Positions 1 to 6,538 of a stretch of DNA of 7,301 bases are shown piece after piece. Numbering within the stretch: position 1 is the stretch's first letter; each line of letters begins with the position of its first letter. The notes under the pieces were generated by a model. The model searched no databases, was not told the DNA's origin, and worked only from the letters and a program-made list of their open reading frames with translations. Location of the stretch: positions 1-7,301 of the forward strand of contig VFLF01000773.1 of the NCBI GenBank assembly GCA_009885185.1, given 5' to 3'. A program made the position numbers and the translations under genes. Source of the DNA: Nitrosomonadales bacterium (GTDB lineage Bacteria; Pseudomonadota; Gammaproteobacteria; Burkholderiales; SG8-41).

Positions 1-1665
1 CGTGGCCTGCGTCGGCGACGGCACAACCGGTGAAAACAGGTAATCCGCCACACCGAGTTGAATCAATGCCGGCGCAGCAATCACCGCGCAGATGATGTAA
101 CTGGCCGTCACCGGCACCGCGAGGCCGACGATCCACACAATCAACGAGGTCATCAGCGCGGTCAGCAAGAGTTTCACGTCGTGCAGCAACGCGGGCGTGG
201 GCGCCACGCCCACCAGCGCCAACCCATTTACAATTCCGGTGCTCCAGGAGTCGGCATAGGTCAGCACAATCGAGCTGAACTTAAGCCCCAGCCCGGTGAG
301 CGTGACCACGCCCACGATCAAGCCTGCGGCCGCGCAAGTGGCCGCGACGTTCAGCACGCCTATCGAGCCGCCTTCCATCGCTTTGCGCAAACCGGAATTC
401 CAGATGCCTTTCACGAACGCCGTTTTGCCCGTGAACACTTCATAGGGAATCAGCGCGCAGGTTGGATGCAAAAAGCTCACGGCAAACGCCACCAGCGTAG
501 CCCAGAACACCGACGCCAGCGGTGAAAAGCCGATCAACATGAACGCAATAATCGCCACCAGCGACAGGAAGTGAAAACCAAACCGCTTGGTCAGATTCCA
601 TACCGTATCGGCCTTGGCGATTTCCACCTGCTTCATGCCGAACTTGCGCGCATCGATTTCGACCATCAGGAACAGCGCAAAATAAAACAGCAGTGTCGGT
701 ATCGTCGCCATCAACAGCACTTCGAGATAGGTGACGCGCAGAAACTCCGAGATCAAGAATGCCGCCGCACCCAGCACCGGCGGTGAAATAATCGCGCCCA
801 GGCCGCCCGCCGCCAGCAGACCGCCGGCGGCGTCCTTGCCGTAACCCGCCTTCACCAGCATCGGGTATGCCACCGAACCCAGCGTCACCGTGGTCGCCAC
901 GCCGCTGCCCGACGGCCCGCCCAGCAGAAACGACGACAGCACAATGGTGCGCCCCGCGCCGGCGGGCTTGCCGCCCATCGCCGCGAACGAAAAGTCGATG
1001 TAAAACTTGCCCGCGTTGGAATACTGCAAAAACGCGCCGTAGATGGTGAACAAAATAATCAGCGTGGACGAGACATCAATCGCAGTGCCGAAAATGCCTT
1101 CGAGCGTCATGTACATGTGGCCAACGATGCGCGCCAGGTCCATGCCCTGATGCGTCCATGGCGGCGGCAGTTTCGCGCCGATAATGGCGTAGAACAAAAA
1201 CAGCAGCACCACCGCCGGCATAATCCAGCCGGAGCAGCGACGCACGGCTTCGAGGATCAGCAGTATCAGCATCACGCCGTTCACCGTATCCAGCAGGGTG
1301 GGCACGGTGCTGCGCTCAAGGAAGGCGTCGCCGCCAAACAGCATGTGACCCATCACGTAGAGCGAAATCCCGGCCAGCAGCCAATCCCACCACCACACCC
1401 GATTGCGAAATCGCCACGCCATGGGGAATAACAGAAACACCAGGAACAGCATGAACGCCACATGGATGCCGCGCAGGATATGCGTGGGCATAATGGTCAT
1501 CGCGGCATACAGGTGAAACAGCGACATAACGATGGCGACAATCACTACGAAGCGGCCCAGCCAGCCGCTACGGCGATAGATGGAGCCTTCTTCGGCCTCG
1601 ACGTACTCCGCTGCCTTTTTCAGCGCAGCCTCACTTACAACAGCGCGGGTATCGGGTGTGCTCAT
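1..1665 (-). CDS. TRAP transporter fused permease (4TM/12TM, TAXI type), C-terminus cut
   Basis: This is the inner-membrane permease of a TRAP-TAXI system, which imports an organic acid delivered by the periplasmic binding protein and is usually driven by an ion gradient. The frame is open from an ATG at 1663-1665 to the left edge, giving 555 residues without a stop. The first ~190 residues hold hydrophobic helices (such as FVVIVAIVMSLFHLYAAM and LRGIHVAFMLFLVFLLFPM) matching the small DctQ-like part. The DctM-like part follows, with a conserved glycine-rich stretch around residues 247-300 (GGPSGSGVATTVTLGS, then AIISPPVLGAAAF). Family members are commonly longer than 600 residues, so only the C-terminal end should be missing. 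The gene lies 86 bp downstream of the binding-protein gene with a strong terminator between them. A Shine-Dalgarno is weak (AAGAGA, about 11 nt upstream). The substrate cannot be read from the sequence. Confidence 0.92.
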   Translation of the reverse strand, partial: MSTPDTRAVVSEAALKKAAEYVEAEEGSIYRRSGWLGRFVVIVAIVMSLFHLYAAMTIMPTHILRGIHVAFMLFLVFLLFPMAWRFRNRVWWWDWLLAGISLYVMGHMLFGGDAFLERSTVPTLLDTVNGVMLILLILEAVRRCSGWIMPAVVLLFLFYAIIGAKLPPPWTHQGMDLARIVGHMYMTLEGIFGTAIDVSSTLIILFTIYGAFLQYSNAGKFYIDFSFAAMGGKPAGAGRTIVLSSFLLGGPSGSGVATTVTLGSVAYPMLVKAGYGKDAAGGLLAAGGLGAIISPPVLGAAAFLISEFLRVTYLEVLLMATIPTLLFYFALFLMVEIDARKFGMKQVEIAKADTVWNLTKRFGFHFLSLVAIIAFMLIGFSPLASVFWATLVAFAVSFLHPTCALIPYEVFTGKTAFVKGIWNSGLRKAMEGGSIGVLNVAATCAAAGLIVGVVTLTGLGLKFSSIVLTYADSWSTGIVNGLALVGVAPTPALLHDVKLLLTALMTSLIVWIVGLAVPVTASYIICAVIAAPALIQLGVADYLFSPVVPSPTQAT

Positions 1666-1697
1666 AAACTGCTGGTCTCTTGCCTTACACATTACAC

Positions 1698-1727
1698 AAA
1701 AAACCCCGCCTCATGACGAGAGCGGGG
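1698..1727 (-). terminator. Intrinsic terminator between TAXI binding protein and permease genes
   Basis: Read on the minus strand, a hairpin has the stem GCCCCGC / GCGGGG (1722-1728 with 1704-1709), extended by CTC/GAG pairs (1718-1720 with 1710-1712) around a one-base bulge at 1721 and a five-base loop. It is followed directly by six T residues (1703-1698). This is a textbook Rho-independent terminator. It lies 24 nt after the binding-protein stop codon and ends 32 nt before the permease ATG. It probably lets most transcripts stop after the binding protein, giving more receptor than permease. Confidence 0.85.
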
Positions 1728-1751
1728 CTTATCACTTTTCTTGAAATACGC

Positions 1752-2714
1752 TTACTGAACTTTCACGCCCTTCTCGGCGAAATATTTGATCGCGCCCGGA
1801 TGAAACGGCACGACCGAAGCCGCATTGGTCTGATACTTCATGTCGAAATTACGCGATTCGGGATGCACGCGCTCCATTTCGGTTTTGCGCTCGAACAACG
1901 TTTTTACGATGTCGTAGGCGACCTGATCCGAAATGTCGGCGCGCGCCAGCAGCACATTCCACACGGTTGCGATGCGGCTCGCCTGATCCTGGCCGGGATA
2001 GGTCTTGGCCGGGATGGTGTCGCGCACATACAGTGGGCCGTAGATTTTGTTCATGCCGGCCACGCCGTCTTCGTGGTCGATCAGTTTGATTTTCACGCCC
2101 GGGGTCGCCGCCAATTCGGTGACTGCCGCAGTCGGCACGCCGCCCACCCAGAAAAACGCATCGAGTTTTTTGTCCTTGATCGCGTCCGCCGATTTACCCG
2201 GATCCAGACGCTCCTGCGTGAAGTCCTTGAACGTCATGCCGTGCGCCTCGGTCATGCGCAGCGCCATCACTTCGGTGGCGCTGTTCACTGCGCCGGTGGA
2301 TACGCGCTTGCCCTTGAGATCGGAAAACTTGTTGATGCCCGTGCCCTCCACCGTCACCACATGCATGCGGTTCGGATACAGCACCATCAGCGCGCGCAGC
2401 GGCACCGCGCTGCCGGTGAATTTATGCTGCCCTTTGTAGGCGTCCCAGCCCGCGTCCGCCATCGAAAACGCCACGTCGGCTTTTTTCGCGCCCATCAATT
2501 GCAGATTCGCCACCGAGCCTGCCGTGGTACCGGCCGTTGCGTTCAGCGTCGGGACATACTTGGTCAGCAAATCCGCCAAGCCGCCGCCCATCGGGTAATA
2601 CACCCCCGACGTTGGCCCCGTGGCAATAAAGATGTTGAGTTTGTCCTGGGCTGCCGCCGGCAAGGCGATCAGTGCGCCCAGAATAATACTTAACCATTTG
2701 TTTTTAAACAACAT
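1752..2714 (-). CDS. TAXI family TRAP transporter solute-binding protein
   Basis: This is the periplasmic receptor that captures the substrate and hands it to the adjacent fused permease. The product is 320 residues. It starts with a Sec signal peptide (MLFKNKWLSIILGALIALPAAA, likely cut after A22, no lipobox cysteine). The mature chain opens with the TAXI-family signature IATGPTSGVYYPMGGGLADLL (residues ~30-50), followed by GTTAGSVANLQLM and ADVAFSMAD, which line the ligand cleft in this family. A later segment, KFSDLKGKRVSTGAVNSATEV, is also typical of the family. I chose the ATG at 2714 rather than an in-frame ATG at 2741 because a near-perfect Shine-Dalgarno, GGAGGAG (2721-2727), sits 6 nt upstream and the signal peptide begins exactly there. 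The ligand is unknown. TAXI receptors are described for dicarboxylates and amino acids such as glutamate, so an organic acid is the reasonable guess. Confidence 0.94.
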   Translation of the reverse strand: MLFKNKWLSIILGALIALPAAAQDKLNIFIATGPTSGVYYPMGGGLADLLTKYVPTLNATAGTTAGSVANLQLMGAKKADVAFSMADAGWDAYKGQHKFTGSAVPLRALMVLYPNRMHVVTVEGTGINKFSDLKGKRVSTGAVNSATEVMALRMTEAHGMTFKDFTQERLDPGKSADAIKDKKLDAFFWVGGVPTAAVTELAATPGVKIKLIDHEDGVAGMNKIYGPLYVRDTIPAKTYPGQDQASRIATVWNVLLARADISDQVAYDIVKTLFERKTEMERVHPESRNFDMKYQTNAASVVPFHPGAIKYFAEKGVKVQ

Positions 2715-2754
2715 TGTTAACTCCTCCGTCGATGACATCATTCAAAGAACGCGC

Positions 2755-2782
2755 AGTGTAGGGGCAGCCCCGGTCACGGCAA
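2755..2782 (-). promoter_or_regulatory. Candidate sigma70-like promoter for the TAXI binding-protein gene
   Basis: On the minus strand TTGCCG (2782-2777) and TACACT (2760-2755) are separated by 16 bp. Each matches four of six bases of the -35 and -10 consensus. Transcription would start near 2748, leaving a short leader of about 34 nt before the ATG at 2714. The spacer holds a short GGGGCTGCCCC palindrome. The site lies immediately after the VOC gene stop. The match is modest, so this is only a candidate. Confidence 0.3.
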
Positions 2783-2783
2783 C

Positions 2784-3206
2784 TTACGTCTTAGCAAACA
2801 ACTTACTGGGGTCTTTAAACGCCTTGAACTCCAGCGCATTGCCGCTGGGATCGAGAAAAAACAGGCTGGATTGTTCGCCGATGGTGCCGACAAAACGCAC
2901 GTCCGGTTCGAACAGGAATTTTGTGCCCGCCTTCACCAACCGGTCGCGAATCGCCTCCCATTCCGGCATCGGCAGCACCAGACCAAAATGCCGTATCGGC
3001 ACGGCATCGCCGTCCACGCCCGACGTAGCGGCCTTGCCCGTGGCGTGCGGCGCGCGATAGGCGACAATCTGGTGACCGAAAAAATTAAAGTCGATCCAGT
3101 CCCCATCCGAACGGCCTTCGGCGCAGCCGAGCAAACCGCCGTAAAAGGCGCGCGCCTCGGCAAGATCGTTAACAGGAAAGGCGAGGTGAAACGGGGCGAG
3201 GGTCAT
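2784..3206 (-). CDS. VOC (glyoxalase/bleomycin resistance/dioxygenase fold) family protein
   Basis: This is a small metalloprotein of the vicinal oxygen chelate superfamily, 140 residues from the ATG at 3206. It carries two beta-alpha-beta-beta-beta halves. The first starts with PFHLAFPVNDLAEARAFYGGLLG (residues ~5-27). The second starts with IRHFGLVLPMPEWEAI and ends with SLFFLDPSGNALEFKAF. The likely metal ligands are visible at the expected places: H7 in the first strand, H73 in IRHFG and E126 in NALEF. The reaction is not determined, because this superfamily includes glyoxalases, isomerases, extradiol dioxygenases and resistance proteins. An in-frame ATG at 3221 would add five residues. 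Neither start has a clear Shine-Dalgarno, and I prefer 3206 because the conserved fold begins immediately after it. The gene sits 79 bp after otnC in the same direction, so it may be co-transcribed. Confidence 0.85.
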   Translation of the reverse strand: MTLAPFHLAFPVNDLAEARAFYGGLLGCAEGRSDGDWIDFNFFGHQIVAYRAPHATGKAATSGVDGDAVPIRHFGLVLPMPEWEAIRDRLVKAGTKFLFEPDVRFVGTIGEQSSLFFLDPSGNALEFKAFKDPSKLFAKT

Positions 3207-3285
3207 GGGAAAATCATACACGGCAATGATAGACAGCGCGGATTTTACACAGGCGGCGCGGTGAAATACTTGACGCCGGTCACAC

Positions 3286-3924
3286 TTAACCCGGAAACCG
3301 GCGATTCAAATCGGCAATCTGTTCCGGCGTTAAGTGGCGCATGGGATGACCTTGCAGCAACAACATCAACCGCGCGGTTTGCTCCAGTTCCTCAATGGCG
3401 TAGACCGCCGCGCTCAATGACGTGCCTGCCACCACCGGCCCGTGATTCGCCAGCAAAATCGCGTGGTGCCTGCCCGCGAGCTTGCGTACCGCATCGGCCA
3501 GTGCCGGATCCCCCGGCGCGTAATACGGCGCCAGCGCGAGCCGGCCCACCTGCATCACCGCGTAGGCCGTGATCGGCGGAAACACATCTTCCGGATTCAA
3601 TCCGTCCAGACACGACACCGCCACCGCGTGCAGACTGTGCAGATGCACCACTGCCGCGCTGGTAGGGCGCTCGTGATACATGCCCAAATGCAGGAAGGCT
3701 TCTTTTGACGGCGCGTCGCCGCTCAACAGTTTGCCGTTACCATCGAGCCGTGAAATTTTTGCCGGATCAAGGCGACCGAGGCACGAGTTGGTGGGCGTCA
3801 CCAAATAACCATCGGCGAGTTTGACGCTGACATTGCCGGCGCTGCCGTGGGCGAGGCCGCGGTCGTAGAGTGATTTGCCCAGTTCGGCCAACTGATCTCG
3901 TAATTGATTTTCGTTCAGCACCAT
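3286..3924 (-). CDS. otnC: 3-oxo-tetronate 4-phosphate decarboxylase (class II aldolase/adducin family)
   Basis: OtnC enzymes decarboxylate 3-oxo-tetronate 4-phosphate to dihydroxyacetone phosphate and CO2 in the cytoplasm. The 212-residue product is the usual length for the family. Class II aldolase landmarks are present in order: GSAGNVSVK (27-35) for phosphate binding, TPTNSCLGRLDP (44-54), SKEAFLHLGMY (73-83) with the probable catalytic E75, and the metal-binding histidines H94 and H96 (VVHLHS) and H161 (LANHGPVV). The ATG at 3924 has AGGAA five bases upstream. The kinase that would make its substrate lies directly upstream on the same strand, which favours OtnC over related members such as L-fuculose- or L-ribulose-phosphate enzymes. 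The otnK-otnC gap of 160 bp is unusually long for an enzyme pair and is filled by a palindromic repeat. The family call is very secure and the exact substrate less so. Confidence 0.88.
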   Translation of the reverse strand: MVLNENQLRDQLAELGKSLYDRGLAHGSAGNVSVKLADGYLVTPTNSCLGRLDPAKISRLDGNGKLLSGDAPSKEAFLHLGMYHERPTSAAVVHLHSLHAVAVSCLDGLNPEDVFPPITAYAVMQVGRLALAPYYAPGDPALADAVRKLAGRHHAILLANHGPVVAGTSLSAAVYAIEELEQTARLMLLLQGHPMRHLTPEQIADLNRRFPG

Positions 3925-3957
3925 CGGATTCCTGATTTGAATCGATCAATTCCCTCT

Positions 3958-4036
3958 GTCATTCCCGCGCAGGCGGGAATCCATAACACCGTGCCACATG
4001 ACACATTGCATGGATTCCCGCCTGCGCGGGAATGAC
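3958..4036. repeat. REP/BIME-like element: two perfect 27-bp inverted copies
   Basis: A 27-bp unit (3958-3984) beginning GTCATTCCCGCGCAGG and ending GGAATCCAT recurs as an exact reverse complement at 4010-4036, with a 25-nt spacer (3985-4009). Each unit is itself a hairpin: ATTCCCGC and GCGGGAAT pair around a GCAG loop. In RNA the element could fold as two small hairpins or one 27-bp stem. Units like this are known as dispersed intergenic palindromes in many Proteobacteria, where they can stabilise or terminate transcripts. It occupies the otnK-otnC gap. Confidence 0.9.
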
Positions 4037-4084
4037 GGGAGGGGAAAATTTTCGCAATTTTATACTGCGCTATGTAGCGCTATG

Positions 4085-5341
4085 TCAGCCATTTTTTGGC
4101 AGCACCTGAAAGGCCTTGGTAAAAAAATCCTCGCTGCCGAAGTTTCCGGATTTCAGCGCCAGCGCAATAGGCTTATCGCTCAAGCTCACGGTCCACGGCA
4201 CGCCAGGGTCGATCTGTGGGCCGATGCGCAGTGCTTCGATGCCCAGCGCCTGCACCGCCGCGCCGGCGGTTTCGCCACCCGCCACCACCAGTTGATCGAC
4301 GCCTGCATCCACCAGTCCGCGCGCGATTTTCGCCAGCGCGCTTTCAATCAACTGCCCGGCGGCGCTCGCGCCCAGCCGCGATTGTATCGCCTGCACCGCC
4401 GCCGGTTCCGTCGTGGTGTAGATCATCACCGTGCCTGCCGCCAACAGCGGTCGCGCCCAATCCAGCGCACGCTCGATTTCGGCTTCGCCGGTGGCGAGTG
4501 CTACCGGATCAAGCGCACGCGCGGCGCCACCCTGCTGGATGAAATGCGCCACCTGCGCGTTGGTCGCCTGCGAACAACTGCCGGAAACGATGGCGCGATA
4601 ACCATGGCACCGCGGCGCCACGGCAGCACGCTTGCCGGTGAGCGCAAAATTTTGTGGCAGCCCTAACGCCACGCCCGATCCCGCGATGACCAACGGCATG
4701 CCGCTCACGGCCTGCCCCAGGCGCATCAAATCATCGTTGCTGATCGCGTCCACTGTCGCCACCGTCACGCCCGCCGCCTTGAGCGCCGCCATGCGCGCGC
4801 GTATGGCAGCCGGCCCGCGCGCCACCGCCGCGTAATCGATCAGCCCTACTTTGGCTTGCATCTGCGCCTGCAACACGCGCACCAGATTCGCATCGTGCAT
4901 CGGCGTCAGCGGGTGATCGCGCATACCCGATTCATTCAGCGGCACGTCGCCGACGAACAGGTTGCCCTTGAACACGGTGCGGCCCGCTTCGGGAAACGCC
5001 GGGCACACCAAGGCGAAAGCACAACCCAGCGCGTGCATCAGCGCTGTGGTCACGGGGCCAATGTTGCCCGCCGGGGTGGAATCAAAGGTGGAGCAAATCT
5101 TGAAGTAAATCTGCTTGCAATCATGCAGTTGCAGCCATTTCAGCGCGTCCAACGCTTGCGCCACCGCCTCCCCCGCCGGGATCGTGCGCGACTTCAGCGC
5201 CACCACTACGGCGTCGACCTCGTCGCGCAAGGGTTCGCATGGCACACCGATGGTTTGCACCGTGCGCATGCCGCCGCGCGTGAGGTTATTGGCGAGATCC
5301 GTGGCACCGGTGAAATCGTCGGCTATGCAGCCTAATAACAT
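4085..5341 (-). CDS. otnK: 3-oxo-tetronate kinase (DUF1537 / four-carbon acid sugar kinase family)
   Basis: OtnK uses ATP to phosphorylate a 3-oxo-tetronate at C4, feeding OtnC in L-threonate/D-erythronate catabolism. The product is 418 residues, normal for the family. The N-terminal sugar-acid-binding domain has MLLGCIADDFTGATDLAN (1-18), YFKICSTFDST (79-89) and CPAFPEAGRTVFKGNLFV (113-130). The C-terminal nucleotide-binding domain has SGSCSQATNAQ (253-263), VVAGGETAGAAVQALG (352-367) and LKSGNFGSEDFF (396-407). I start it at the ATG at 5341 because family proteins begin with MLLGCIADDF. The open frame continues upstream to 5443, but that extension reads through a palindromic repeat and encodes VVPAQAGT, a known signature of falsely translated repeats. 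No strong Shine-Dalgarno is visible. The related D-threonate kinase (DtnK) is the main alternative. The OtnC neighbour favours OtnK. Confidence 0.9.
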   Translation of the reverse strand: MLLGCIADDFTGATDLANNLTRGGMRTVQTIGVPCEPLRDEVDAVVVALKSRTIPAGEAVAQALDALKWLQLHDCKQIYFKICSTFDSTPAGNIGPVTTALMHALGCAFALVCPAFPEAGRTVFKGNLFVGDVPLNESGMRDHPLTPMHDANLVRVLQAQMQAKVGLIDYAAVARGPAAIRARMAALKAAGVTVATVDAISNDDLMRLGQAVSGMPLVIAGSGVALGLPQNFALTGKRAAVAPRCHGYRAIVSGSCSQATNAQVAHFIQQGGAARALDPVALATGEAEIERALDWARPLLAAGTVMIYTTTEPAAVQAIQSRLGASAAGQLIESALAKIARGLVDAGVDQLVVAGGETAGAAVQALGIEALRIGPQIDPGVPWTVSLSDKPIALALKSGNFGSEDFFTKAFQVLPKNG

Positions 5342-5390
5342 GATTGCGAAAGATTGATTCGTGATCGTTCTTGCAAACTTAACCACCACT

Positions 5391-5416
5391 GTCGTTCCCG
5401 CCTGCGCGGGAACGAC
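5391..5416. repeat. Third copy of the palindromic REP-like unit
   Basis: GTCGTTCCCGC (5391-5401) pairs perfectly with GCGGGAACGAC (5406-5416) around a CTGC loop. The core TTCCCGCCTGCGCGGGAA is the same as in the pair at 3958-4036. The flanks have changed together (GTCGTT/AACGAC instead of GTCATT/AATGAC), which keeps the stem intact. It lies in the 132-bp gap between the hydrolase stop (5474) and the otnK start (5341). That gap shows no other convincing feature. Confidence 0.85.
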
Positions 5417-5473
5417 AAGGTAAGTTTTCGAGGTGTAATTCACTTCTGATAGACACGCTGATCCGATTCATCG

Positions 5474-6445
5474 TTACACAAAATAATTCACAAAATGTTC
5501 GACAATCCGCTCCGGCATTTCTTCCTGCATATAGTGCCCGCAGTCCATCGCGTCGGTGGAGGTGACGTGGCTCGCGTACTGTCGCCAGATGTCGAGAAAC
5601 TCGCGCGCGCGTTGCGGCGAATGCCCGCGCGCGCCCCACAACAGCATCAGCGGCATGGTGAGTTTTTTGTCTTTGTCGGCGGTGTCCATCGCAAAATCGC
5701 AGGTCGCCGTGGCGCGATAGTCGCGGCACGAGCCGGTGATGGTTTTTAACGTGTAGCAGCGGATGTATTCGGCCATCGCGTCGTCGGTCAAAAACCCGAG
5801 GCCGGTGCCGCCGCGTATGGTCATGCGGCTCTTGAGAAAGTATTCCGCCGACACCGCGCTGATCATGCGCTCGGGAAACGGCTCCGGTTGCGCCATGAAC
5901 GCCCAGTGCCAGGTGCCGATCACCCACGCTTTGGTCGGGTTATTCCACACGTAATGATTCGGCACGATGTCCATCAGGCACACCTTGCGGATGCGCCGCG
6001 GATGATCCATGCACATGCGATGCACTGTGCGCCCGCCGCGATCGTGGCCCGCGACAAAAAATGTTTCGTAACCGAACTGATCCATGATCTCCAGCAAATC
6101 CTGCACCATGGCGCGGAAGCTGTAGTTGGCGTGTTCCGGCCCCGCCTCTGGCAATGAGCTGTCACCGTAGCCGCGCAGATCGGGCAGAATCACGTGATAC
6201 TTTTCCGCCAGCCGCGCGGCCACTTTGTACCAGCAGGTGTGATTTTGCGGATTGCCGTGTACCAGCAGCAGCGGAGGCTTGGAACCCGCATTGTCGCTAT
6301 GGCGCAACCGTATCGTGGCGCCGCTGGTGCGCACATCCACATGTTCAAAGCCGGGAAAATGCGCCGCCACCGCTGCACTGCCCCAGCGTGTGGGATCGCG
6401 CGCGTAATCATCCGCTGTTGCCGCGGCCATGGTCATCAAAGTCAT
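5474..6445 (-). CDS. Alpha/beta hydrolase, fluoroacetate/haloacetate dehalogenase-like
   Basis: Members hydrolyse the carbon-halogen bond of haloacetates through an aspartyl-ester intermediate, giving glycolate and halide. From the ATG at 6445 the product is 323 residues, slightly longer than characterised fluoroacetate dehalogenases (about 300). Visible landmarks are the oxyanion segment VHGNPQ (62-67), the nucleophile elbow AGHDRGGR with D135 as nucleophile and R136/R139 in the positions that hold the substrate carboxylate, D159 (LMDIVP) as the acid, and H304 (CGHYMQEE) as the base. The halide-pocket trio is also present: H180-W181 (WHWAFMAQPEPFPE) and Y243 (CRDYRA). The open frame extends to a TTG at 6511, but that would leave only 27 bp to the divergent gene, and family similarity begins well inside. 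A modest AAAG precedes the ATG. It could act on another small acid ester or halide, and epoxide hydrolase is less likely because the HW/Y trio is intact. Confidence 0.85.
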   Translation of the reverse strand: MTLMTMAAATADDYARDPTRWGSAAVAAHFPGFEHVDVRTSGATIRLRHSDNAGSKPPLLLVHGNPQNHTCWYKVAARLAEKYHVILPDLRGYGDSSLPEAGPEHANYSFRAMVQDLLEIMDQFGYETFFVAGHDRGGRTVHRMCMDHPRRIRKVCLMDIVPNHYVWNNPTKAWVIGTWHWAFMAQPEPFPERMISAVSAEYFLKSRMTIRGGTGLGFLTDDAMAEYIRCYTLKTITGSCRDYRATATCDFAMDTADKDKKLTMPLMLLWGARGHSPQRAREFLDIWRQYASHVTSTDAMDCGHYMQEEMPERIVEHFVNYFV

Positions 6446-6538
6446 AATTTCTTTCGCTGTTGGATTGCTTGTTGCGGGCGCATTGTTTATCGTGCTGATC
6501 GTATCAGGCAAATTTTAACAAGGTAACCAGGAACCCCC
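6446..6538. promoter_or_regulatory. Divergent intergenic region, probable back-to-back promoters
   Basis: This 93-bp stretch separates the minus-strand hydrolase start from the plus-strand dehydrogenase start and must hold at least one promoter if each gene has its own. It is locally AT-richer, with TTGTTTAT near 6483-6490 and AAATTTTAACA near 6510-6520, but I find no well-spaced -35/-10 pair on either strand. AGGAA at 6529-6533 is the Shine-Dalgarno for the plus-strand gene, five bases before its ATG. No clear operator palindrome was seen. Confidence 0.35.

Noticed and set aside
58..1431. Several plus-strand open frames opposite the permease (58-525, 571-786, 1117-1431).
   Set aside because: They have low-complexity Gln/His/Arg-rich compositions typical of antisense reading in GC-rich genes. 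The minus strand reads as one uninterrupted 555-residue membrane protein.
1680..2693. A 337-codon open frame on the plus strand across the binding-protein gene.
   Set aside because: It is rich in His and Arg with no recognisable domain, and it is the antisense shadow of the clear TAXI receptor, which has a signal peptide and a strong Shine-Dalgarno.
2761..2771. GGGGCAGCCCC palindrome upstream of the binding-protein gene as a terminator for the VOC gene.
   Set aside because: The stem is only four base pairs with a three-base loop and no T run follows on the minus strand. It falls inside the spacer of the weak promoter candidate.
4856..5335. A 159-codon plus-strand open frame opposite otnK.
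   Set aside because: It has no domain and no Shine-Dalgarno, and it lies wholly within the well-supported kinase gene.
3958..5416. The three related palindromes as a possible CRISPR array.
   Set aside because: Copies are inverted relative to each other or over 1 kb apart, with no regular spacers and no cas genes. They fit a dispersed REP-like element.
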